Below are positions 1 through 11,600 of a DNA stretch of 64,000 nucleotides, piece by piece. Under the pieces are notes generated by a model. The model saw nothing but the letters and a program-made list of their open reading frames with translations, searched no databases and was not told the origin of the DNA. The translations under genes and the position numbers were made by a program. The stretch lies in NCBI GenBank assembly GCA_018340805.1, contig JACMZG010001913.1, forward strand, positions 20,369,197 through 20,433,196, in the 5' to 3' direction. Each line of letters opens with the position of its first letter. Positions within the stretch are counted from its first letter, which is position 1. This stretch comes from Microvelia longipes (Eukaryota > Arthropoda > Insecta > Hemiptera > Veliidae).

Positions 1-586
1 CTTCAATGTGTAAAAAGGGGGTTGCTAAGCATCTAAAGCAACATAATATATCTATTTTTTCAGTAATGAAGATATTTCTTTTTATTTTTGCTGAAACTCA
101 AAACAACAAATTTTTTATATGTTTCCATAATTGTAGCCACTATATTGAATGTTAAATTTTGTTAACCCATTTCTTGATTTCTGAAGGGCCTTTTAACAAT
201 GTATTACTCAACTTATTCTGCTTAATTGACCTCCATTTTAAAAAGATAAAGTTGTTTTAAAAATCTCAACTTGAGTTGTATATTTTTGTTGTCTGTCATT
301 CAAAGGATTTCAAACAATACACTCTGACTTTTAATTAGTAGTACATTTATACCAAATTTTATCCTAATTTGTTACCGCAGTTATTGGAGCACAAATAATT
401 GAATATCTATCCACATTTTCATATAAGAACTCACTGACTTAGGTTCAGTAAAATAATCATCTTATTGGTTGGTATCCTGAAGACATAAAATTTAATGTTC
501 CCCATTCAAATCTTGATGAAACTAAATAACTGACTTATGAAGAGTTACTTCTTTTGATACAGGATTTTATTTGATATCAAGAGTAA
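1..586. other. AT-rich intergenic, no gene seen
   Basis: No long open frame, no splice-bounded coding segment and no recognisable repeat. Compositionally like the other intergenic parts of the window. Confidence 0.5.
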
Positions 587-1046
587 TAAGGCGCGGTCGA
601 ATATCCACGGCCTTCTAGAACATTGGATCACCAACAAACTTTTTTATATTTTTCAAAATTTTCAGTAATTAGCCGGATTTGTGATAAATGAAGCCTATTT
701 CCGTAATCTGCACGCTCTTTTGGTTAATCTCAAAGAGTATTTACATTCACTCAACGATTTATTTTTTAATCTAACTCGGTACATACATAACTACTGTTAG
801 ACGTCAATATTTTGTGTTATATTTTGACATGTCATATTTGTTAACATTGACGTCTAACAGTATTATGTAAAAGTTAAATAAATTGTTGAGTGAATGTAAA
901 TACTCTTTGAGATTAGCCAAAAGAGCGTGCAGATTACGGAAATAGGCTTCATTTATCACAAATCGGCTAATTACTGAAAATTTTGAAAAAAAAAGTTTGT
1001 TGGTGATCCAATGTTCTAGAAGGCGTGGATATTCGACCGGCCTTAT
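587..1046. repeat. Inverted-repeat (foldback/MITE-like) element, ~220-bp arms
   Basis: The left arm (587-808) and right arm (846-1046) are reverse complements with a few mismatches and small indels. Both outer ends carry AAGGC/GGTCGAATATCCACG-type sequence and both inner ends TGTTAGACGTCAAT. About 37 bp separate the arms. A minus-strand 99-codon open frame overlaps the element and is an accident of the repeat, not a gene. A diverged single-arm relative lies at 25728-26130, so this is a family and not a local accident. I see no transposase and cannot assign a superfamily. Confidence 0.75.
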
Positions 1047-2219
1047 ATATTTAGTAATGAGAATTTCTTTAAATTTATTGTTAAGGGAAAAAGTAATAAA
1101 CAAGTATTATACATGCCTTGTCTTTAATTTGTCTTTGTACTAACCAGTTGGTAAAAGGGAGAGAGAAATAAACAATCCCCATTTAAAGTCAGGGCGTGTA
1201 AAGTGATAAGTGAATTTTTACTATTGTTGCCTCCACTGTAACAGGGAGGTGAGTGAAATTAGTGAAGTTTTTAAGTTACCACCTATTTAGAGTGGAGGGA
1301 TTAAAAAAGAGCTTGGAAAATTAAGTCCACTTCTAAAATCCACTGTTAAAATAACAAAAAACAATAATGATCTACTGTGTGAGATAATTCTACACAATGG
1401 CGAGCTAAAGTTAATTTAAAAGACAAGCCAGTATAAAATATCATAGATAGAAAGAGTTGTTATTATAAATTTAAAGCATTTTTATACAAATGTTTGTTGA
1501 TTTTATTTATTTTGTACTAAACTAATTCTTTGTAATATGCCTTTTAATAAAAACATGTAATGTATAAATTAATTATATAGTCTAATTATAAGTATTATTA
1601 AAAAGTATTTATTGTATGAAATATTCTGTAATCTGATATATTGCAATAAATTGTTCTTATAAAAAAATTGTTTCAGTGTTTTTTTTATTCATTCAATCTG
1701 TATTTAATAATAATTCTTACAAACAATAACATTAATGCCACAAACTTCTAAGATATTTCAATCAGAGATATCTGGTACTTAGTAAAAGTAGCAGTAAGTG
1801 GAACAAGGATAGAAAAAAGTAGAGGGTAGTGGGGGAAGGGGGAGGAGCTGCGGGGTGGAGGGGCGTATTAGTTCCAAAGGTGGTCATGTAGCGCTAGCGG
1901 TACTTCCTCCCCCATACCTTATTAAAGCAGTTTAACCCGTACTTGATACTCTTTTTTAGTCTATTCTCCCTGTGTAGTACTATCAGCAGTATCTACTTAC
2001 TATTACTACTAATACTTTCATTAAGACTACTCCTATTACAGTAATACTTGTAAAAATAATAAACTAATATTATTGACACAATATAATTGTGTTTTGCAAA
2101 ACTCGGTAGTATCAAATGATATAATAGTATTGATGTTACTCTTATTACTAGTGCTGATATATGATAAATAAATACCACGATTATTTATCACTTCTTATAT
2201 ATTAGATATAAGAAAAGTA
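1047..2219. other. Intergenic, no gene; purine-rich G tract near 1800-1865
   Basis: AT-rich sequence with short frames only. The stretch around 1800-1865 is unusually rich in G and A on the plus strand, standing out from the AT-rich surroundings. Around 1180-1320 there is a segment resembling the GTGAAAT/GGGAGGTG-type sequence found in the repeat block at 4.4-5.6 kb. Confidence 0.45.
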
Positions 2220-2815
2220 TTGTATTTGTGAAATAAAATCTGAAACCAGGATGACAATAGAATTATCCGTTTCAGGTCTTTTTAATACTTCCTGAGTAGT
2301 TTTCTCTAAGTTGTCTGTCTGTATGTGTGTGTCTGTTATCATCTTAGCTCTGTATGTGTGTTTCTGTTATACTAGAGAGTAGAAGCTTGCTACAAATATC
2401 AATCTTTTGTTATCATGAAAATATTTTTATGACGTCATTAACCAGCCATAATGACTCAGCAAAAATTTCTAAAAAAATAGTTAAATGCAGAAAAATGTTG
2501 TAGCTCACGCGTAGCTATGTATAAGACTAACATATGGGCCAAGTTTCATCTCATTATCAGCATTAGTTCGATTTTTATTATTGACTTTGTAAGTTTTTTA
2601 AAGAAATGTATAAAATTGGAAAATCATCAAGTGTGTAACTATAATTAATAAATAATTACATCAAGTTTCATTTCAATACATTATATCCATAATTTTTGTT
2701 GGATCATAAAAGTTAAAGTTAAACACTGTGCATCAAGGGTGTTCAATGCCTAGATAGGTGACCCCTGAGTATTTATGTATTAACTATCTGAGGACGAGCG
2801 AAATGAGCCTGAAGA
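2220..2815 (+). repeat. Dispersed repeat family R1, copy 1
   Basis: This segment recurs at 36480-37505 (same orientation, interrupted), 46905-47505 (opposite) and partly at 42597-42835 (opposite, inside an intron of COA8). Shared marks in order are an ACTCAGGA-type start, a TGTGTGTCTGTTATCAT tract, CATCTCATTATCAGCATTA in the middle, and GGGTGACC then TGAGGACGAG near the end. No coding capacity is visible. It is a non-autonomous dispersed element of unknown class; Helitron- or SINE-like origins cannot be separated from the sequence alone. Confidence 0.7.
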
Positions 2816-3081
2816 CATGTTGTAGTATAAATTAGGATAGGTTTACTATATAGGTAAATTTAATTATTTAGTATACCACATAATTGGTTATACTAAATAA
2901 TCTTTGGGTTTATTATGGCTCCAATAGCTTACCAGAATTAGGCATTTAGAGTCCTGTTAAAACTGATATAATATTATGGCTAAAATTGCCATGTATAAGA
3001 ATTATTTTATTTATAAAATAATTCTCAGATCTTGGTATTTTGCCCCTTCTTGTAACTAATTGTTTTATTTTTCTTTTTCAG

Positions 3082-3165
3082 ACGCAGGAGCGCAGTGCCT
3101 TTAGAAAACTTACGGGCAGACAAGATAATCATTTAAAGCGACATCCAAAAAAAAGTGATGCCTAG
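3082..3165 (+). pseudogene. Possible terminal exon or gene relic (28 codons)
   Basis: A pyrimidine-rich tract ending in CAG is followed directly by an 84-base open stretch ending in TAG. The encoded peptide is basic near its end (HLKRHPKK). It has the look of a 3'-terminal coding exon and less AT-rich codons than its surroundings, but no partner exon was identified upstream and I do not recognise the protein. It could equally be a decayed fragment or chance. Confidence 0.2.
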
Positions 3166-3287
3166 ATTCAATTATTTAGTAAGTATCATCTGACTCTTTA
3201 TTAATTTTTTATTAAGGAAAAGGAAGAATTAATAGAAATTTTAATTTAATTTTATTAATAGAATTTTTTTATTATTAATGGAAGGGA

Positions 3288-4135
3288 TGTGGAGTTGCTC
3301 AAACAGGGGTTTAAGGGCCTGTTAAAGCTAATGTAATATTATGGCTAAAATTGTCAAAAATTATGGAACGGGGGTTTTAGGGGTTGTTGAAGTTAATGTA
3401 ATATTATGACTCTAATTGCCAAAATATTTGGGAACAAGGGTTTGAGGGCTGTTGATGTTAATGTAATATTATGGCTTAAATAGCCAAAAATTGTGGAACA
3501 AGGGTTTAGGGAGCTCTTGATGTTAATGTAATATTATGGCTCAAATTGTCAAAAATTGTGAAATAGGGTTCAGGGGGCTGTTGATGTTAATGTAATATTA
3601 TGACTCAAATTGCAAAAATTAGGGAACATGGGTTTAGGGGCTGTTGAAGTAGATGTAATATTATGACTAAAATTGCAAAAAATGTGGAATGGGGGATGTT
3701 TAAGTTAATGTAATATTATGGCTCAAATTGCCAAAAATTTGGAAACAAGGGTTTGAGGGCTGTTGATGTTAATGTAATATTATGGCTTAAATAGCCAAAA
3801 ATTGTGGAACAAGGGTTTAGGGGGCTCTTGATGTTAATGTAATATTATGACTCAAATTGCCAAAAATTAGGGAACATGGGTTTAGGGGGCTGTTGATGAT
3901 AATGTAATATTATGACTCAAATTGCCAAAAATTAGGGAACATGGGTTTAGGGGGCTGTTGAAGTAGATGTAATATTATGACTAAAATTGCAAAAAAATAT
4001 GGAACGAGGGTTTCTGGGGTTGTTGAAGTTAATGTTATATTATGACTCTAATTGCCAAAAAAATAGGTTCAGGGGTGCAGGGGGCTGTTATGTAATATTA
4101 TGGCTTAAAGTGCTAAAAATAAGGGAACGGATCAT
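3288..4135. repeat. Tandem repeat array, ~62-65 bp unit, about 13 copies
   Basis: The unit contains a GGGGCTGTTGATGTTAATG segment, then TAATATTATGGCTCAAATTG, then CCAAAAATTAGGGAACA. The TAATATTATG core recurs about every 60-65 bases through the block (about 13 times). Copies vary by substitutions and small indels. An isolated related copy is near 2965 and further copies occur at 4840-5480. The short plus-strand frame at 3987-4217 lies within the array and is not a gene. Confidence 0.85.
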
Positions 4136-4269
4136 TCTATCTTTTGTCAGGAAGAGAGATGCAAGTAACCCTCACAGATTGAAAATTTGGTATGCTGTTG
4201 TATTTAGGAGAGAATAATTTCTATCCTTTCCCTTCTCTATGAGACCAGTAACTCCATTTTATTACAATC

Positions 4270-5610
4270 GTTTTTTTATTTGTGACGGTTTTTTATCAAA
4301 CATAATTTTTTCCTAAAAAGGACGAATTTTGGTAATTTTTTAAATTTTGACCACCCACACAGGGGTTTACATGTAGAGATTGATTTCACTTAATTAAAGA
4401 TGATGAATTAAGTGAAACGCAGGGAGGTGGAGGGTTACTATAGTATTATTTGTGACGGTTTTTTATCAAACATAATTTTTTCCTAAAAAGGACGAATTTT
4501 GATAATTTTTTAAATTTTGACCACCCACAGGGGTTTACATGTAGAGATTGATTCACTTAATTAAAGATGATGAATTAAGTGAAACGCAGGGAGGTGGAGG
4601 GTTACTATAGTATTATTTGTGACGGTTTTTATCAAACATAATTTTTTCTAAAAAGGACAAAATATAGTAGTTTTTTTTAAAGTTTTACCACCCATAACAC
4701 CCAAAACAAAATTTTCCAGTAAAACCATCTGGGAAACTTAGTTTCCCTCCTGGATAGAATATTATACCTAGTTTTCATGAAAATCTGCAAGGGTCACATG
4801 AAAAGATGTTTGGCCATTTGCCTGATTTTAGATGAAATGGTCCAAACAGGGGTTTTGGGGGCTGTAAAGCTGATATGATATTACGGCTCAAATTTTTAAA
4901 AATAAGGGAACAAGGGTTTAGGGGGCTGTTGAAGTAATATTATGGCTAAAATTGCCAAATTTATGGAACTGGGGTTTTGGGGGTTATTGAAGTTAATGTA
5001 ATATTATAGCTTAAATGCCATACGGATCATTCCATCTTGTCAGGAAGAGAGATGTCAGGTGACCCTCACAGATTTTCTTGAAAATTTGTTATGCGGTTGT
5101 ATTCAGGAGAGAATAATTTTCTTTATAGATCTATCCTTTCCCTTCAATACGAGACCAATAACTCCATTTTATCACAATCGTCTCTTTATTTGTGATGGTT
5201 TTTATCAAACATATTTTTTTCCTAAAAGGACAAAATTTGGTAATTTTAAAATTTGACCACCCATAACTCCCAAAACAAAATTTTCCAGTAAAACCGTTAA
5301 CTGGTTTTGGACAAAAATTTTGGCCATCTGCCTAATTTGAGATGAAATGGTCCATACTGGGGATTGGGGGGTTGTTAATGCTGATGTAATATTATGTCTC
5401 AAATTGCCAAAAATTAGGGAACAGGGGTTTAGGGGCCTCTTAAAGTTGGTGTTATATTATGGCTCAAATTTCCAAAAAAATTGGGAATTGGGTTTTATAT
5501 GTAGAGATTGTTTTCACTTAATTAAAGATGGTGTAATTAGTGAAACACAGGGAGGTGGAGGAGGAAGGGTTACTATAGTATTACATATGGTTATATTCAG
5601 TTGACAGTGT
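4270..5610. repeat. Composite satellite: ~170-bp unit interleaved with the 62-65-bp unit
   Basis: A unit of about 165-175 bp beginning TTTGTGACGGTTTTTTATC is present at about 4271, 4447 and 4614, with a later relative at about 5187. It includes an inner palindrome TTCACTTAATTAAAG...AATTAAGTGAA near 4388, 4553 and 5515, and a GGGAGGTGGAGGGTTACTATAG tail. Between and after these are more copies of the short unit seen at 3288-4135. A MITE terminus (CAGTTGACAGTGTGGG) abuts the right edge at about 5588-5640. No gene. Confidence 0.8.
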
Positions 5611-6504
5611 GGGGAAATATTATTGTGTTATACTATAGATGTAGTGTATAATAAAAACAGAATTAAAATTAATAATAGTTACAGCCTTAATTTTAATAAT
5701 GGTAGTAGGATTTGTTATGTTTAGTAAATAAATAAACAAACACCAATTTATAAGTAAATCTGGATAGTACATAAAACGGAAGTGACCGGGCTGGAACGTA
5801 CGAATGTGTATGAGTTTAAGGGTTGCCAACAAAACCATATTGTGAATATGGATCTAAATGCAGATCTCTGTTGGTGGGGATACACAGATTAATAGAAGTA
5901 TTAGTAATAAGAGTAATTTTTTAATTACTTTATTGTTTAATCGATAATATTAAACAAACAAGGTGATATTACTACTATTAATAATATTTCAATAATATAT
6001 AATATTTACACAATTACTACTAATAGATATCAACCACATCTGTGGTTGGCACACTTCTTTAAATATTTAGATGAATGTATGTTGACTTTTCTTGTAAACT
6101 TGCTTGCTTAATTGGCAATATCTTTAGCTCCTTTTATTTTTATCTTATCTTATCATTGTTACAATTATTGCTAATAACATATGTTTCATGTAGTTGCAAT
6201 ATTTAACAAAAAAGTTAAAAAAATATTTTTTTAAGCCTATTGGTAGAGAAGCCTTGTTCTATTAATGACAGCTTGTTTTTGCTATGATTAGCGTTTTGCA
6301 TATGTCTGAGTAGTCACCTTAAAAGTCTTATCGGGACCCGTTTGCAAATAATATGAGTTTAGAGATGATTGGAATCTAATTTATGGATCTTGACTAAACA
6401 TTTAAACAACTCATATTGACCCATTACATGTCTCAACAAAATTCCTTCACAGATAACAATAGAAGATTACATCTTCGAGAACTGAGCGTGAATGGAAGTT
6501 CATT
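5611..6504. other. Intergenic; MITE end fragment, no gene
   Basis: Besides the MITE terminus at about 5588-5640 I see only AT-rich sequence. The 72-codon minus-strand frame at 5620-5838 has no recognisable content. Confidence 0.5.
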
Positions 6505-7725
6505 CATAAATAAGTAAAATGAAATAAGTCTCTCCACAAAATAAAAACTTTATTGGCAAAAGCCGCTTTCAACCCGTAGCTAGAGGCCATCGTCATGTGG
6601 CAAACCTAACAACCAAGTAACCAATCGAATCAAATAACAGATATGACAAAAACCTAAAAGTAAAATAATAGGTAACAAATAAAAAGGAAAAGTATGGGCT
6701 AAAAATTAGAATAAATAGAAAGGGTACAATAAAATTACATATAGTCAAAAGGTAAAATAAAAAATATATAACCGTTGAAAATATAAAAGGAACGACGAGT
6801 GAAGTTATGATTTAGCATTAGTTTATTAGATTCAGACTACAAGAAGGAGGCGGCGGCGCAAGCAAATGGCTCGCAGTAGAGGGGAATGACTCCATTCTCC
6901 TCGTTGATGTTTTACTCGCCAACCCGTTGTTGACTTCTTTCTATTTCTAACTTTTTCCAAGAAATCCATTTTCCGGCCTTTATTAAACAAAATGAGACTT
7001 AAGAAAATACTTCTAAGCAGCGTCAAGCGACCCAGTGCCACATTACATCGAAGCGGTATCTACATGGTACAATGTGCAAATAAATGCAACGCAGAGTACT
7101 TGCCAAACTGAAGGAGGCATCACTTACTAGGCTCGGGAACATAAGTCGAGGACTAATAGCAAGTTCCATCAGCATTTCTATTAGAAAATCACTTTGACGG
7201 TCCTCATAAGGTTGGTTGCCTTCCATTTTGTTATAATAGGCGGAAAAATGGATTCTTGGGACAAAGTTTTAGAATAGAACAGAGTCAACAACGGGTTGGC
7301 GGGCTAAACATCAACGAGAAAGTGGAGTCCATTCCCCTCTACACTGCGAGCTCATGTTGCTTGTGCGCCGCCGCTCCTTCTGTTCTTAACGTCTGATATC
7401 TAATACCTAAAGCTAAATCATAGACTCACTCGTCTTCCTTATATTTCCAACGTTACTATGTTTATTACCTTTTGATATTATGGTATTTTATTGTACCATT
7501 TTTTCTTTTATTCTAATTTTTTAGCCCATCTGTTTCCTTATTTTATTTTGTTAGCTTATTATTTTACTTTTTTATTTTTGTCTATCTTTTATTTATTTCT
7601 ATTGTTACTTGTTTGTTAGGTTTTGCACTGCTGAATCCGGGCCTCTAGCTAGGTGAAAGCCGCTTTTGCCAATAAAGTTTTTCATTTTGTGGCCGAGACT
7701 TTTCTCATTTATTATTTATTAATAG
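6505..7725. mobile_element. Large inverted repeat, probable Penelope-like terminal-repeat pair with decayed hammerhead-like motifs
   Basis: The left arm (about 6505-7000) and right arm (about 7224-7725) are diverged reverse complements sharing an AATAAAGTTTTTATTTTGTGG-type outer part and an inner part with CAACAACGGGTTGGCGGG on the plus strand of the right arm. Near each outer end, pointing outward, is a motif like a hammerhead core. On the minus strand at 6560-6596 it reads ATGACGA, a stem, then GAAAGCGGC. On the plus strand at about 7628-7660 it reads CTGAATC, a stem, then GAAAGCCGC. Both have changed core bases, so are probably inactive. The 220-bp centre holds a 67-codon minus frame (7023-7226) that I do not recognise. 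Penelope-like retroelements are known to carry such ribozymes in their terminal repeats; the class assignment here is inference. Confidence 0.55.
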
Positions 7726-10067
7726 AAGATTAGTTTAAGAAATAAGTTTTAGATTCTTAAATATTGGAATCGAAATGATACATCTTAACTAAACTTTAAA
7801 CTTACACTACTCATGGGTCAGAATAAACATATTTTATGACTTATCGAAATCCGTTCTCAAATAGCCATAAGGAGTTAGTGTTAGGAAACAAATTTGAGTC
7901 TTATATCTCGAAATTTCATCAATAGAGCTTAACTAAACTTTAAACTTAAAATCATTATAAGTCAGAATGAAAGCATTTTATGCGTCATCAAGATCTTTTC
8001 TAAAATAATTATAGGGGTAAGTGTTAAAATGTTCAAAGCTAACAGATTGAATCTAAACCAATGTACGTTGTACACATGTATGTGTGTTGTGTTGTGTATT
8101 TCAATTATACCACTGCCTGTTCACAATGAACACCATTTGAGTCTAAAATAATATTTATATATTTCAAATAATACGGTGTTCTAAAATAATAGGCGTTTAT
8201 TGAAATTGTTCAATTCATGGCCTATTTTGTTGAGAATATTATTTTTATCTCATTAAAACTCAAAACAAGATTTAAGAATTCCTTTTTTTATCGTTAACTT
8301 ATTGAAACAAGGAACTTATCAAGCAATTATAAAGCACGGCTTGAGAATCGCCAGATAGATAAAAAACATCTTAAACAAAGAATTTTCTTGCTGTTACAGC
8401 TGTCAACAACTTCTATTTTTTGTAGTCCTCATAGGAATAATTAATAATTTGTTGTTTAATGGGTATAATAATAAATCAAATATTAATAATTAATGTTTAA
8501 TAATATTTTCCGTGCGAAGTTCAGGTATCACTGTTAGTTATAATTAATAAAATCAGAATTTTGATTGTATCTAATGCTAATCCTATGGTAAAACATAACT
8601 TGCCACCTTTTTGTTTTGCCAACTTACTTATAACATTGATAATTGTTGAGCAAAATATAGTTGACTAGTAGTCAACTATAAAATATAAGAATATAGATTA
8701 ATATAAAGATTTTGGGAGTAAATAAACATTCCTATTGGTTAGTCAAGTATTTTAGTTATTTTGGATGTAACAGGAGCACTGCTTTTCAACACTTGATTAT
8801 TAAGGTCCTAATCATAGAATAAAGAATACTAAGGTCCTAATTCAACTGAGGCAGGACTGATAACCTCTTTGGCATTAACTAACATCCTTAATGCTCTATA
8901 TCTTGTTTCAGTTTGCCGAAGAAGCTCAAGAATTATGAGGTGGGGGTCTATTGTTGAGTATGACGTCAGAAACATGGTCCTGAAATACCCTGTTTCCTTA
9001 TCAGACTGTACTTGGAGGGGTTTGGGGAAAACTGGTTTCATTTGGAAACTCTGATGAAGGTGATTATTTGTTTTAGTATAAAATTAATATAAAAGGGAAG
9101 GAGTTTAGCCCTAATTCGCTACCACTCAGAGTCTTTTTGTACAATCCCTTTGTGCGTCTAAATAATTGAAACTATGAATCTACAAGGGACTACTGTAAAC
9201 AAAAGTAAAAAGGACATTTAAAAATTTGCTGGATACTAAATAGTATGTACAAATAGGAAATAAAGCTGGTGAATGTTTTGAATGTTTCTGTTAGATAAAG
9301 ATTTTTTGTATTCTGGTCATATAGTGTCTAATAGTGAATGGTTATGAACTCTTTATTATGTTTATTATTGTAGGTTATTTCTCAGTGGTAAATTTGCCAC
9401 CTGATGATCTGTTTTACAACTGTGAGACAATCTATTCTTTGCTTTATTGCTGTTAGGTTTAACTGGTAGTCGAAGCCAGTCAGTAAAAACAATGCCTTAC
9501 TTTAAGTAACTCTTGTTTTCATAAGAGGCTAACTGCATTATTCACCTGGTATAATCCACATTTTTTAGCCATAGAAAATATGGCTGACTCAAGGAATCAC
9601 TTGGGCCTCATCCTTTTCTATCTTAGTCTCTGTGCTAAGATATAAATAAAGAATCATTATGATTTTTTTAAAATTCATTGCAATTTTTAAGGTTTTTATG
9701 GTTCATCATAAATTCAGCACTGAATAAAAGAGAAAGCTTAAACAATAATTTTCTTTCAGAAACATTGAAAAATAATTTTCCCTGAACACAGTTAAAGGGA
9801 ATGATTATAATTAATACTATCATTTGATACTTACCTCGAGTATTTGCAAAACATGAAATCAGTTGGACACAATATAATTGTGGCGAGGACACCTAGGAAA
9901 TGTAACAAGCAAAATGCAATGCTACATCTGGGAACTTGTTCCATCATCGACATTCGTCATCATGATGGCTCGACATAATGTCATGTCCCCATCTGTTTCT
10001 TACGTCTAACTCATCAGGGCGCCGACAGAGCCTGAACTCCCTGATCCTTCAATTTAATTCCGAAGAA
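7726..10067. other. Intergenic; overlapping unassigned ORFs at 8829-9054
   Basis: Mostly AT-rich. At 8829-9041 (minus) a 70-codon frame and at 8869-9054 (plus) a 61-codon frame overlap. The minus frame has a balanced composition (IDPHLIILELLRQTETRYRA) and could be a retroelement or exon remnant, but I do not recognise it. No other coding evidence up to the assembly gap. Confidence 0.4.
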
Positions 10068-10167
10068 NNNNNNNNNNNNNNNNNNNNNNNNNNNNNNNNN
10101 NNNNNNNNNNNNNNNNNNNNNNNNNNNNNNNNNNNNNNNNNNNNNNNNNNNNNNNNNNNNNNNNNNN
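10068..10167. other. Assembly gap of exactly 100 N
   Basis: One hundred N characters, the usual placeholder for a gap of unknown length. It falls inside the BEL/Pao pol gene, so the integrase and 3' LTR of that element are probably in the missing sequence. Confidence 0.98.
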
Positions 10168-11139
10168 TATCCTCCTGTTGACAACTTAAACAGCTTAGGG
10201 TGATTAGCAGCCCATTTACCTAACTGAAACTCTCCCTTGGCTAAAAATCAGCTGGTGCTGTAGCTCCAACGCAGCCTCTAAACTACGTTCACCTGTCGCT
10301 ACATCATCCACATAGCTGTCTCGTTTGATAGCTGTAGCAGCTAGAGGGTATAATTCACCTTCGTCCTTTACCAGTTGTCTCAAAGTTCGAATTGCTAAGT
10401 ACGGCGCTGGAGCCGTACCATACGTCACTGTTGAAAGCTCATAATCTTCTACAGCATCTTCTGGATTAAATCGCCATAAAATGTGAAGATACTGACGGTC
10501 TTCCTCGTGTACCAAAACTTGCCGAAACATCTTGACAATGTCTGTCGTAAAAACGTATTGATATTGTCTGAAATTCAGAACAATATCCACCATATTATTT
10601 TGCAGCTTGGGACCAACTGACAAGTAATCATTAAGAGACCCTTGAGAAGTTTTAGCAGTAGCGTCGAAAACTACACGGATCTTAGCGTTCTCGCCTTCAC
10701 CCTTAAAAACGCAATGGTGAGGAATAAATATCTTTCCAGAACGCTTAGCCAACTCCATGTGGCCTAAATCAAGGTATTCTCTCATGAAGCTATTATACTG
10801 AGAACGAAGAACAGGGTTTCGTTGCAGCTTAGACTCCAAATGTTCTAAACGTTTAAGCGCAAGCTTTCTACTTCCATACAGCTGAGGAACACCACTCTTA
10901 AAGGGTAACCTAACGACATAACGACCAGTAGGTAAACGTTGAACAGTTTCACGATAATATTTTTCACAATGCTCTTCTTCTGGATCAATAGTTAAAGCAG
11001 CTGAAGGTTCTTCTATTTCCCAAAATTTACTTAACTGTTTATTTAGAAGATCATTACAAGGAGGATCTACAACAGGACGCACTGTAGCAGTTAAACCACA
11101 CAAAGACGTAGCTGTGTTGATATCCTTAACACCACCCAT
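10168..11139 (-). pseudogene. BEL/Pao pol fragment: reverse transcriptase
   Basis: A 307-codon frame (10216-11139) encodes the connection and palm of a BEL/Pao reverse transcriptase. The run RLPFKSG is near residue 78, IRVVFDAT near 154, FTTDIVKMFRQV near 198 and the catalytic YVDD at about 277-280. At about 10240 a one-base frame change occurs, after which the minus strand continues in the same protein (GEFQLGKWAANHPKLF) down to the gap at 10168. Further domains are missing. It copies element RNA into DNA in cytoplasmic particles in intact relatives; this copy cannot make a functional protein. Confidence 0.9.
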
Positions 11140-11159
11140 AACGCTATAACCAAAAATTA

Positions 11160-11600
11160 CCTAATAACTTAGGCATACCAGGAATGACATTAACTAATTG
11201 ACCAGTCAGAACATCGGCTAATACGTCGCATCCGAGAAGTAAATCAATTGGTCGTACGACCCAAAATTCAGAATCAGCAAGATCATAATGAAGGAATGAT
11301 TGCCACATAGATTGATCAGATGAAAAACGAGGTAAATAAAAGTAATAGTATTAAAGAAGTTTCCAGAGGTGGGCAACTAGCATCAGTAGGAGAAAGAGAA
11401 CATCGAGTTCTACCTACAAATCCAGGAACTGGAACTGCTCCAAAACCATAAACTTTGCCTCGATGAGGCTCCATTTTCAAATTCAGTTTCTCAGCAAATG
11501 AACGGCTAATACTAGAAAAGTCACTGCCAGTATCAATAGCTAACCTTCTCATGTAGTTGACCATCGTTATCAGCAATATGGCAAATTGCTGTTCCAAGTA
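11160..11600 (-). pseudogene. BEL/Pao pol fragment: retroviral-type aspartic protease
   Basis: The frame reads AIDTGSDFSSISRSFAEKL, the active-site loop of a retropepsin, then a region with FGAVPVPGFVG. After a frame change near 11320 the downstream sheet continues (IDLLLGCDVLADVL, about 11210-11260), matching the usual second half of BEL/Pao proteases. Stops and a frame change separate it from the reverse transcriptase frame that starts at 11139. It overlaps the zinc-knuckle frame of gag, so the true gag-pol junction is blurred by indels. Confidence 0.85.

Noticed and set aside
804..1103. 99-codon minus-strand ORF
   Set aside because: Lies within one arm of an inverted-repeat element and is not conserved in the related copy at 25728-26130.
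3288..4135. CRISPR-like spaced repeats
   Set aside because: The whole 62-65-bp unit repeats, so there are no true spacers.
9978..10181. 67-codon plus-strand ORF
   Set aside because: It runs through the 100-N gap and so is an artefact.
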